From assembly GCF_032854445.1 (NCBI RefSeq), contig NC_088300.1, forward strand, positions 80,528,101-80,592,100: a stretch of 64,000 nt of DNA. The letters are read 5' to 3'. The position numbers and the translations under genes were made by a program. The stretch comes from Liolophura sinensis (lineage: Eukaryota; Mollusca; Polyplacophora; Chitonida; Chitonidae). Below, piece by piece: positions 1-13,000 of this stretch. The notes beneath the pieces were generated by a model. That model had not been told where the DNA came from. It made no database searches and worked only from the letters and a program-made list of their open reading frames with translations. Numbering within the stretch: the stretch's first letter is position 1; each line of letters begins with the position of its first letter.

Positions 1-951
1 ACAGCAGGAATTTGATAGAAAAACAAGCAAGGCAAGCATATTTGTGATTTAAGGTGATGTGGCCTCGTTTTGGTGGGTCACAGAGGAAGTAGGACAGCAG
101 GGTCCAGTGGTCATCATATGGATCACTGTCAAAATGTAGGAAGTAAGCAGTTTTAGAGAGAGGTTAAATAGGGTATAGAGAATAGTTAACTTCAGATGAA
201 TGGTTGATGGTAGAGGTTGAGAACAGTAGCTATGACAATCTTGTGTTCACATACTACATCACAACTTCCTTTTAGATACATCCCCTCAGTCCCTCCACCC
301 CAACCGACCCTCTTTCCCCTCTAAACAAGACGTTTTGGTCGCTGTCTGACATAGATTCTAGGAGGCTGCAGAGACTGTCGTTTTGCCTGGTATGGCCTGT
401 AGCATGGGCTGATTATCACTATTCTTTTTCCTTTGATCTGAATATTTAAATGGTGTTTAAGGAGATTCCAGTTCTGCGGTATGCGACCCAGCGTCAGTGT
501 GCTTTTGCCTCAGTCCACTGAAGGAATTAGTCTACTCCAGCTGAGTCCCCAAGGAGAAGTACTCAAGACAAATTGAAGGATTCCTTCTCTGTTAATTTCT
601 CATTAGGCCACTCATTATTTGCCCAGTCAAATTCTGATTATTTTCTCCTCTGAGTGCAAATTGATAAATGGGTGTTGGATTAACGATTTACGGCCGCTTG
701 TTCTTCCTGTATAGAGAAAACCAATACTGGATGTCATTATTCCAAAGCCCTGAAAACTGCGCCGAGACGTGTAAGCCATACCCCAGCTAATGAAGCTTGT
801 AGTCACTTGGGCTCAGCAACTAAATCATATTACAGCTTCAATTTCCCCCATCACTGCTCGTTTGTCATTTTTAATTGATCCCCAGTTTTCTTTTTTTGGG
901 TTATGTTTTATTTGGATTGTCATGACATTTTGTGACGTATTGATTTTTCAG

Positions 952-1013
952 AAACTGAAGTGGAGAAGTTAAAGAAAGCTGTTGACTCGCTGATGGTGTC
1001 CAATGAGGACAAG
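952..1013 (+). CDS. PPFIBP1: Liprin-beta exon: coiled-coil end
   Basis: Acceptor tttttcag and donor gtaggg. It begins with two bases completing a split codon, then encodes TEVEKLKKAVDSLMVSNEDK, close to the liprin-beta 'KKAVESLMAANEEK' coiled-coil segment. Confidence 0.88.
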
Positions 1014-4000
1014 GTAGGGGTTGAGTGGAAGCAAATCAAGGCCAGAAGCAGAGAGTTCCTTGTACACAGGTCCTCTGTTTGGTTAAAATTAATTGTGTCA
1101 CAGACTGTTTGCTGACTACTTATTTTATCATTACCAGTTCCATCAGCAAGCGTTTCTATAATTACTTGGCAGGTCTGTTTTTCAAGGTTAAACCAAAACA
1201 CTTTTTCAAGTTGTATAAAGTGATTTTTGTCAGACAGATTTAATTTTTTGTACATGCTGAGCAGTCCAAAAGATTAATACCAAAGAGAATATAATTGATG
1301 TGATTGGTTATCCCGTTCTCTCTCAGCCACACAGAAACATTGTTGACCATCACATTAGCTGAGATTGGGAATGTTTGTGATTGTCTGGTGGAAACAGCTT
1401 AGGACGGGCATGTCAAGACACCTCCATCCTCATTGGTCTGCCAAGTTCATCACACCAGTGTTTTCACATAATCTGTTGTAAGTGTCATACATTTTCACAA
1501 TTTTCACGACTTCTTACATACAGGATAAGAGGATAGATGACCTAAGGAAGAATCTGAGGAGGTACAAGAAGGTGGAGGAGATGGTAGTAAAGGCACAGGG
1601 CAGGAAAGGTAACTGTCAGATACTAGTATTCACACATAATCTCTTCTCCATGATATGTCAGACGAGAATGTGTGGTAAAATGAGGAATTGACCCCATTAA
1701 CTGTTACATGCAAAAATTTTGTTTCATGATTGGTACCACAGACTTTTTTCTGAAATTTTTTTTGCTCCATGAAGATATGATAAATGTGTGCATAATAGCG
1801 GTTATCACACTGACAACTATTCAGCTTGTTTTGTGCTGGTTAACATATTCCAGAGTTTATTAAAGGATACATGAAATGCTTTGGCTTTATTTCCTAATGT
1901 GCAGATTGATTATCATGTGTAATGAAATACAATAGTGCAAACAAATTTTCAACTTTCACTTGTGGGGGTGGGGGGAGAGAGGGGAGCAAAAACGGCTTCA
2001 AAGTACAGTTTTCTTAAGGCCCATAATTTCTGAAAAAATCCATGGACGGAAAATATGCTTAGCACAGAGGGGTAATTAACACGCATAAAATACCCCTAAA
2101 ATGAAAATGAAACAAAAATTCCAAGGTATAATTTTCTTCATTTGGCATGAAAACATAATCTTTGTAATATAGTTCCTCTTCATGTATCCTTTAAGTGTCT
2201 CACCGGTTAACTGTCCAGGTTTATTATCTCCCCTGTTTGTGTTATATACAGTTATCTCCCCTGTTTATCAACCACCGTTCCCTTGGTGTTGTTTCAGCTC
2301 TGGACGACCTCTTGATCCTGGATGATGACTCAAGCTCCACAAGCTCTAATGCACCATCCATCAACAACGACACTGTCAGGGACCACGCACAGGTATTATT
2401 TTTTTCATTGTATTTTTTCTTTTCTTGCTTTTTCTTCATTGGCTTTTTCACCACATCTTGAACATAATACACTATTAGTGTAATTGCCTCAAACGAAAGA
2501 CTCATTTGAACTCACTTATGTCAGCACTTGCTTTTGGAATAATCAGGAGAACTGAATTTTAATGGTGAATAAAACAGGTAAGTATGCAGTTGTACATAGG
2601 TGTGAAAGCAAAGCTGTAAGTACGGTACCGATTACTAAATCTTCTTGAATGCTTGTCATTATATAATGCGACGTACATCTATAGGTGAATTCATCATTAA
2701 ATTAAATTAAGATCGTTAAATTAAGATTTCGTTTACCAGAAAAGTTACCAGAGATTTTGTGGACCGTGATGAAGTTGCTAATAAAGTAGACTATTACAGG
2801 GTTTCCTAGTTTGCCACGTTCTGCCAATGAATAGTTGTCTGCATCTGAATCATGTTAATGGAGGTTGATAAATGTGCCTGGCATGGACCTCAGATACGCT
2901 CTTTGTAATTCATGTGCTAAATGGTTTGCTGTTGACACTGCTGCTGACCTCCCCGTGATTGATGCCTGACCTTTACATGTATTCACAGAACGGCCATATG
3001 GTGATGTCAGATGATGGGCGGTTCCACTCTAAACACGGTATGCCTCACCCTGCTGCCACAAGTACCCCAGGTAGGTCTGGGGCATCTCATGGCAGTCATC
3101 TCTTACATTTACCATTCTTAAAGCTTGAAACCTCAATGTTAACAAATGGACAGGTGTTAAATGATGGAGCCCAGTTACCTGACAGTTAAGCTTTGAGTAC
3201 CTATACTGACTAGGGACAGGTAACTGTGTCCTTTCATATATTTGCTGCCGAGGGCGAAGCGAAAACAATTGCCTCACAGAATATGTGAAAGACTCACTCA
3301 CTCACTCTGTGGTGATGCCTGTCTCTCAGTTCTTAACTTGGTAATTTTTCATACAAGTAAAAGTAATTCCCCTTCTCATTTTGTCAGATTGCCTTTTAAC
3401 TTTTTACTTTTGTTCCAACGTGAATATGACCAGAATTTTGCGGACAAAGATAGCCTGATGAAGGGATTGAATCTAAACACAGTCATTTGGAGCGAAGAGT
3501 GTTATACAGTGACTACAAACATGTGTATTTCATTCATGGTGCTAGAAAGTCTTGTTGAATACAATGTTCTCTGTGTTGACAGTAAATTATGCAGACCAGC
3601 CCCAGTCCCACAAACCTCTTCACCATAACGGAGGCAGTCCCCCCTCAGTTATCTCCAGCTCCACCCCCACACGGACGATAGTACGGTCTAACAGCTTAGA
3701 GGACCTCAATCCACAAAAACCTAAGGTGGGCACAAGTCACAGGTCCTTCTTGCTCTACCCCAGTGGTTGGGGTTAGCCTTCTGTAACCCACCCTGGTTTG
3801 TACAGGAGATTTGCTAGCTAGCTTTTCCGGTGTGAAAACGGGTTTTATTCAGGTCATCTTACTTAGCCATGGGAGGAAGTGGAACAGTAACATGGGGTTT
3901 TGAACTTTAATCAGACTTGTTTAAGTAAAAGTCATTATACAGAACTGTGAGTGAAGAGAAGTTTGAATTGTTGTTAGAGTCAGAATGTGTTTGCAAGGAC

Positions 4001-7000
4001 TGATGATTTTGTCTACCATTTGCAGACACGGGACCAGGTAATGAAAACTTAATGATTGAGTTATTTAGAGAATTGATTAAAACCACTATTAAAATCACTT
4101 ATTTATTGACCCTTTTTGTTGATGTCATGTTATTGGCATGAACTAAAAGCATTGTTGACATTTTATTCCAGTTTTGTACTAACAGTGGTTTGTTATTTTT
4201 CCTGTGGTTTATTTCATATAATAGCAACCCATTCTGCCTTTCCTCGTGAGTATCCATAATAAACATTTTGATTAGCCGACATCCTAGCTTTATTAGCCAA
4301 TGGAATGGCCCCTTTCCTAGCTCTGTACATTGCCACAATAGTAGAATGGCTGCTGCGTAAAGAGTTATGATAGGCTAACATGTACATGTAGGCAATGCAT
4401 TTCTATTGGCTGCTGTTGTATTGACACCTTGTTATGGCTGGCTAATGCTTCACCTTCCAACTTCTGCCACATTGTACTGCTACAAGACACTGACATGTTC
4501 AGTGATGTTGAAATTATGAGAGAGAATAAAGTGTGCGCTGTTGCAGTAAGAATGATACTAGACGAATGCATGAGATTACTGAACCGTTACCAATGAATGT
4601 GTCATCCTGATTGACATGAAGGATGGTGGAAGCATGGCTGACTTGTATGAGCAACGTCACTGAACGGGAATGTTGTCTTGATGGGTTATCATACTGTAGT
4701 GAGAAAAACATTACTGGAATTATCCTCTTGGGTTAACATACTGTAATGAGGAAAATGTTATTGGGTTACTGGAATTATCTTCATGGGTTAACATACTGTA
4801 CTGAGGAAAACATTACTGGATTACTGGAATTATCTTGATGGGTAAAGATACTGTACTAAGTTGCCTGCTGTGATGAACTTTGGAATCAGGAAGTGATTGT
4901 AGGTGACAGTCTGTACCCTGGATCCAGTGATCCCTGATATTATAAGTCAGAACAGTAGCATGATGTATCATAACATGTAGATTATCTGTATGTTATAACT
5001 GTTCTGCGTTCTAATGGCTTCTCTTGCATGATTACAGCCCTTAAGTCGTGAGGTTTAGGGTTTCTGGGAAGAGTCAAAAAGTGGACCATGGCATAAGCCA
5101 GATTTCCCCAACTCAATATCCTGACCTGAGATATTGATGAGTTTTTTTGTAAAACACAGTAAATTTATTAACACATAAATAATCATGGTATATGCCTATT
5201 GAGCTTTGTACAAAACTGTTCACAGCAAATGTGCAATTTGTAGGCGTACTTAAATTTGCAGAAAAATACACAGTTTTCACCAAATTGTGTTTATAGCACA
5301 GCAGTTGTTTCTGATAATAAACATATTTCACGGTGTCTTTTGGGGTGTACGTAGCATCTTTACTGTAACATGGAGACGAGGTGTGGTTGTAGTTTTTAGA
5401 TGTGACTGTGTAGAATTGTGTGCATCTTCATATATAGGGATGTTGTTGAAGACTTAACTAGCCTGCTGTGTGAGTTGTAGTTATATGCGTATACCTAACC
5501 TGTTGTTGACTGGAAGCACTCTTATGTTTGTGTTGTACTTGGCTGAGATCTACAGTCCTACATGTAGGCTGACTCCTATTAACACTGTCTAGATTGATGA
5601 CTGATTGGTAAATAGGGTGTGTACATATGTATGTTAGTATCCCCCCACCCCTCCCACTTAAATATAAAGGATAAATGTAGTCTGATCAAAGAGAAACTGT
5701 TTTATTTTCTCCCAGTTCTCAGTACAACATGAATGTATCAGGAGCTACATATGGTTGAGTTGCTTTCATATTAACGCCCTGATAGGGCAGTTAGTATTTA
5801 GCCTTTCATTGTAGTCTTAGTAACACTTAACTGTCCTGGTCTTGTGTAACATTGATAGGGTGTTGTTGTTGTTGAGGGCTGGAGACAAACAAGTAGTATG
5901 TGTTGTCTGTAGATCTGGATCTTGGTAGCGAGAAACGTGACTGTTGTAGTAGATGGTTTGTAAATCTTGTAACAACTATATTGTGGAGATACCTAAATTT
6001 GTAAACATTCTGCCTTTGTCTACTGTTATTGTGTGCTTTGTTTACGCAGAGCTGGCAAAATCTGTTTTGATACTTTGCTTCAATTTTCTGAGAAGTTAAC
6101 CTGTCAACAGCTTGTCAGAGACTCTTGCTTTTAGGATCTTAACAAAAGTGTTTTAGACTGCTACAGGATCCAGCCTACATATACTCCTCTCCATTGTAAG
6201 GTTTGATAAGACCAGTTCTGATGTCTTTGTGTATAGATTGAACTCTTCTTTTAGCAGCAGTTGTGTGTATCCTGAACAGGTTTGGAGAAGCAGAGACAAT
6301 TACTAATTAGGCCGCCATGACTAATCATTGTTGTGGGTCATCATTATCCTGTATTCTTAAAAGAACTGACATTTTAAGCGGCATCATATTACTAAAAATG
6401 TTTTTATCATCTATGTAAACTCAGGTAACTTGATTGTGATTTATAAGAATTTAAAGACAAAGGGTATGAAGGAGAGTGGTATATGACTCCGTGACTATTG
6501 GATGACTCCATGACTATTGGATGACTCCATGACTATTGGATGACTCCATGTTATTGTGCTTATAGTTTCCAAGGGAAAGAAACACAAAATAATGAAGCCC
6601 CCAGGCAATGTCACCAAATAGGCAGCTAAAAACAGTATCTGATACCAATAAATCATTTAGTTATGTCTAATATTTGTTTAAAGCAATTAAAACACACTGA
6701 AATGTAGACAGCGTACAGTAGACTATAAGAATGTGTCGAGTACTGATCACATCACCCCGGTGTTTTGCTCCTTTATCTTTGTTTGTGGATTCATGTATTG
6801 TTTCCAGTGTCTTGATCTTGACTTATGCTTCAGTCTGAGTTATTGAGCAGGTAACTAAGAACTCCTGATGTTGACAAGAATTGAGCAGATAACAAAGAAC
6901 TCCTGATGGTGACAGGAATTGAGTAGATAACTAAGAACTCCTGATAGTGACAGGAATGGAGCAGATAACAAAGAACTCCTGATGATGACATGAAATGATG

Positions 7001-10000
7001 AACATCTACCTGTATGATATTCCACACATTAGTTTTCCTTAAACCATTCAAGTTGTGGTTTTACTTCATTTGGATTAAACTGTTGTGTTTGTCTTTCAGA
7101 CCCCTCCTAACTCCAAGCGACATAACATACAGCCTGGCTATGGTACGTTACCTAAAGAACCCAGTGTCGAAGATCGTGACAAAAAGCCAAGAGGCTTGCC
7201 AACACTTGGTAAAACTTTTTTGCGAATAAAGTCGGGGAAACGGAGCTGCTCTGCGCCTAACCTTGGTGAAGGTTATACAAATTTACATTGTCGGCATGAC
7301 AACGATCACCTGATGATCAGCATGGCCACTTGGGATTTATCCCCATGACAACCGTAGTCATAGGAACCAGAGGCATGAAGTCAGAAACGAGCATGAAGTG
7401 TTCTCCGTGAATTATATTCTAATAAATTCCATAAGTGTGACTAATACTGTCAATTTTACCAGCTGATTACTCCTCTTTATATCCTAAACAGTGATTTGCA
7501 GGATCTACCCATGAGTTTTTGTTGAAATCAGACTGTAACAGCTTGTACTTGTACAGTGTTGCTGATCACATGCATGTTAGACATACAAACCTCTCTCCCA
7601 TTATACCAAAGACTATGGCATCAAATATATACCTTATATATGTCCTCTCACATATTCAACTCCCTTCCGACTTACATTACATACTTTGTCAAGTGTCTTG
7701 GAAGCGAGAGTAAAAGGATGTGGACTTGTATAATCCCAGCATGTTTTAGTGTCCTCTCCATAATAAACCACTGTTTTCAATGTGACATTTGTGAAAACAG
7801 AGGCACCTGCTTGTATTACACCTGTCTAACATGGATGCCCGGTCTAACATGTGTTACCAGCCACTTCTCAGTCCTTCATAAACTCTGAACGTATTGATAA
7901 ACGTTTAATGGATACTATTTTGTTCAGCAGGGATAAAGAGCTTTTCAGAAATTTCTGTACTTTATGGGACATGTGTTTCTCTGTTAAACTGAGATGAAAG
8001 TCCAGTTATGTTGGTTTTGTTACTGAAAGCATTACTGTTTCATTTGTTTTTTTTTTTTTTAGAAAAGAGAACATTAGGAGACATAAATGAACATAATGAT
8101 TCATCTACATGTGCTGTTGCAGTGAGCTCAGAAGAGAGTGATGAAATTCACCACAGATATGCAGGCATCGCGAATGGAGGAACAGTACCATACGAGACTA
8201 AGAAAAAGAAAGGCTTACGAAGGTTCTTTGGGAAGTAAGTGAGAATTTTTGTAATGATGTGGTTCTGCGGCTAACCCCAGAGCTTCAGGCTTCAGATACA
8301 TTGTCTCTGTAATGTAGCTGTTCAACGTGGGAGAGAAACAGTACAAGTCTGCACAGTTGTGTGTACTGTCAGGTAGTCCTTCCCCACCCTGTCGCAGACA
8401 AACTGACACAACTCAGTGAAAAACTATAGTAAATGTATCCTTTTGTAGCTTTTCAACGTGGGAGAGAAACAGTACAAGTCTGCACAGTTGTGTGTGCTGT
8501 CAGGCAGTCCTTCCCCACCCTGTTGCAGACAAATTAACACAACTCACTGAAAAACTATAGTAAATGTATCGTTCAGTGTTAACTGCTGATAAGGCCACGT
8601 GGATAAACTGTGAGGAATCTCTCCTCATGCAGATGACTGAAGCCGTTTGTCTACTACCTCTGCTGAAAGAACTCACAAATCTGATACAGATGGATCAATA
8701 ACTTCATCCTGAATGACAAAGGGAAACAACTGTAACATCATTGGTTGTAAAATGTGGTTATAAAGTTGCTGTGAATGATTGAACGAACCAGGAAAGTGAA
8801 TACAGACCAAATTTTGCCACATTCGATGATAAGAGATCGTGTTTCAAGTGAGGAGACTTTATGGTCCAGTTGTGGACAATTAGTGATGCAAGGTATTGCT
8901 GAAGTTTTCATTTCGCTGGAAATGCATGGCTCGGTAGTTGACAACCTACCCCTTGTAAGTTACCTCCACTGTGACAAATGCAATTTTGTACTTGTTTGCC
9001 ATGGTATTTTTCCCATACTAAGCACTCATTGGTGAGCACAGATAATGTCATTTTTCACTCGGACAGAGCTATGGGTTCATGGATTCAGATGGTCACAGAT
9101 AATATCACTTTTCACTCGTATCAAAAACTGAGTGTCTTTGAACAGAGCTATGGGTTCATGGATTCAGATGGTCACAGATAATATCACTTTTCACTCGTAT
9201 CAAAAACTGAGTGTCTTTGGACAGAGCTATAGGTTCATGGATTCAGATGGTCACAGATAATATCAAATTTTACTCGTATCAAAAACTGGGTGTCTTTGGA
9301 CAGAGCTATGGGTTCATGGATTCAGATGGTCACAGATAATATCACTTTTCACTCGTATCAAAAACTGGGTGTCTTTGGACAGAGCTATGGGTTCATGGAT
9401 TATGATGGTCACAGATAATATCACTTTTCACTCGTATCAAAAACTGGGTGTCTTTGAACAGAGCGTTTGGGTTCATGAACTGGGTGTCTTGGGACAGGTT
9501 CATGGGTTCATGGATTCAGATGATCTGTCTTGGAGAGATTAGGATAAGGAGGATTGTCCTACGCCTTAAACCTGATTAGGCTTCCTTAATTATGTGGCCT
9601 GTCATGAAATATCCATCTATGAAATTCATCACTAGCTGTTGTATGTGTTTGAGTCCTTGTATACTGTTGTCATTTTTGTATATATGTTCATATTTGTATT
9701 GCAGATTGAAGAGGAGCAGTTCCCAAAACCTTGGAGACAGGCCTGAAGAGTTTAAGCGTGGAGGTGTGAGGGCCACGGCTGGACCTAGACTCGGCTGGTC
9801 CAGGGATATCAAGGGACCAGGGTAAGTAGACTCTCAATTACTCCATCTAGCTTCTGGATGATGGCTTACACATGGCTTAGGCTGAAGTGCAGATGGTCGT
9901 GGGGTTACCCCGGGCTCTGCCCGGTTTCTTCCCACCATAATGCTGACGTATAAGTGAAATATTGTTGACTTAAAACATCAATCAGGTCAATAAATAAATA

Positions 10001-13000
10001 AAATAAATAAATGAATTTTCATTTTAAAGAATTCATGCTGGCCTCTGAATTCAGACTTCAGCTAAATAATCATTTATAAAGTAAAGCTAATTGTTTGTAC
10101 ACACCGGGGAACATACCATTCCAAAAAGCAGTGTATATGAGGTATTATGAGAGAACAAATTTGAGAGCTAAGCTTGACATTGGTAAAGTTGTTATTATAT
10201 GCCTGCTGTGCTGGGTTTTAGGGACATGAACGTCCCATTTGCGCGCTGGGACACAGACCGAGTGATGTCCTGGATGCACGACATCGGCTTGAACATGTAT
10301 GTGGCTGATTGTCGGCGTTGGGTGAAGAATGGAGAGCAGCTTTTGCGAGCCTCTCCACACGACTTGGAAAAGGTAGGTAATACATACAGAGGTCATGTTC
10401 AGGATGTTACAGCCAAAGTATAATGCACGCTTTATGAGGTGGTATTACGTTGTCATACATGGACACCTTGTGAGAGATAAGAATTGACCCTGGCACACTT
10501 ACTGACTGATATGGAGTACAGGAGCTGAATGTAAACTTTCCATTGATGTGAAAATATAATTAGAACCATATCACCAGAAATACATGTGATGATACACCTC
10601 CCTGACAGCTGGCACTTCACTGGCTCCAATGCCTTCATGAAGTTACACCCATTTATATCCCTGTGTATAATAGCTCCTGCTGAAGTAAAATTGTTTACAT
10701 CTGATGTAACCACAATCTCTGTTCTTTTGCAGGAGTTGGGTTTGAAGAATCCCCTTCACAGGAAAAAGTTACAGCTGGCATTACAGGCTGTAGGTTCAGG
10801 CTCCACGGATAAGTTTGGGGAAATTGACCAAGACTGGGTGACAAGTAAGTACCACCAAAGCTCACCTTCACACATCCTATGGATATAATCTCACTGGACA
10901 GAGATGTCCCTTAACCAATGTTATCTGCAGTTCTTTTGTGACTGTACTTCAGGAACTATGTCTGGTACCTAGTAAGGTGCAGCGGGTTGATGACCAGTGA
11001 TGCTGATCACTAGCGTATAAACAAAATATTCTTGAATGCCATAAAATACCAATGATGCAAATAAATCTGGACAATTTTTTTTTTAGATTTGCTTGCTTTA
11101 ATGGTTTAATAGTGCATTTTGTTTATTTTATTGTTCTCCTTTGTTGCAGAGTGGTTAGATGACATAGGACTTCCCCAGTACAAAGATAGTTTTTATGATG
11201 GCAGAATGGATGGGAGAATGTTGCACTATTGTACAGTGGTAAGGATAACATTGCATTCTGGTATAGCGGTAAGAACAGTTTGCACTATTGTACAGTGGTA
11301 AGGATAACATTGCATTATGGTATAGCGGTAAGAACATTTTGCATTATTTTACAGTGGTAAGAATAGCATCGCATTAGTGTACAGTGGTAAGGACAGTGTT
11401 GCATCATTGTCCTTATGAAGTTCATTTTCAGGTATCTAAAACATATTGCATGCACATTATGCATTGCTGACAGTAAAAGTGTTTTTAATATATTTTTCTC
11501 AGGAAAGCAATATTTTCAACATGCATTGTACTAATTTTAAGAGGCTTTAAATTTATGTGCTTTATGGTTCAATACCTGTCTTAGGGAAGACAAAATACAC
11601 TATTAAGTGAATGCTAAAATAGTATGTTGTGCCTGTGTGTGTAGTTCTCACCTGTGTGTGTGTTGGTCTTACCTATTACACCTGTCTGTGTAGTTCTCAC
11701 CTGTTTAGCCATGTGTTTGTAGGAGGACCTGTTACACCTGAAGGTAACAAGTGAGCTTCATCACACCAGCATCAAGCGTGGAATACAGATCCTACGACTG
11801 AACAACTTCAACCCCACTTGTCTGAGACGCAGGCCCTTACCAGAGGAGGTGAGGCCATGAGTATATGTCAGTTATGTCTAACATTACTGGGTGACCCTTA
11901 CCTTATACCTTTGTTACAAGAGCATCCCCTTGTGTTAGATCTGTATTAGGATTTTTATTTTTTTTTTTTTTGATTGGTGTTTTACGCCGTACTCAAGAAC
12001 ATTTCACTTATACGACGGCGGCCAGTATTATGGTGGGTGGAAACCGGGCACAGGCCCGGGGTAAACCCACGACCATCCACAGGTTGCTGGCAGACCTTCC
12101 CACATACGGCCGGAGAGAAAGCCAGCATGAGCTGGACTTGAACTCACAGCGACCGCATTGGTGAGAGGCTCCTGGGTCATTACGCTGCGCTAGCGCGCTA
12201 ACAGACTGAGCCACGGAGGCCCCTCTGTATTAGGAAGCTCTGATAATTATGTGAACCTAAAATCAATTTCTAATGATATGAGAGGATGAAAAAAAAAGCA
12301 GGCATGATGAAAATTGTTTTTTGTGCTGAAAACATCAGTTCAGAAAGGTGAGAAATTGTTCTAGTTAGCTGTGTGTAACACGGCATGTAAGCACCTCTAC
12401 ATCTGCTCAGATATTTTCTGCTGTGTTGTGATATGGTGCTGGTAGTTCAATGCATGCATTCTCGGCTAACATCTGACCTTGTGTGTTGCAGGCAGAGGTT
12501 CAGGGTAAGCCACAGTACGTGGCCTTGTGGACCAACCACCGAGTGATGGAGTGGCTGAGAACCATAGATCTGTCAGAGTACGCCCCTAACCTCAGGGGCA
12601 GTGGGGTGCACGGGGCACTCATGGTAAGTACATAAGCATTTAACACCAACCAATTACACCAAACCAACACCCACTTTCGCCAAAGCTGGTGGGAATTTTG
12701 GGCTAGTTTTTAGATTCTTCAAACTGATAAAATTTTTACAGGAAAATGAAATAGTGTAAAAGTTTACCCAGGGCTTAAACCGATGAGTCCATATAATAGT
12801 TGAAATAGATTTGGCTGTGTTGCCACATTGAACTAACTGTGTGTTTACATCTACACTGGAATATGGCATAAAACACCAGTCACATAACAAACGTGCTGTG
12901 TTGCCACATTGCACTAACCCTGTGTTTACATCTACACTGGATTATGGCGTAAAACACCAGTTACATAACAAACGTGCTGTGTTACCACATTGCACTAACT

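Larger units (their letters stand above)
3726..7099 (+). other. Liprin-beta intron, 3.4 kb
   Basis: No convincing exon apart from a possible 12-nt microexon at 4026-4037. It holds three small tandem repeats, listed separately. Confidence 0.7.

Noticed and set aside
276..389. Possible liprin exon (ends RLQRLSFCL)
   Set aside because: Open with acceptor- and donor-like ends, but phase 0 at its end is incompatible with the next exon, which needs one base from upstream; no family match.
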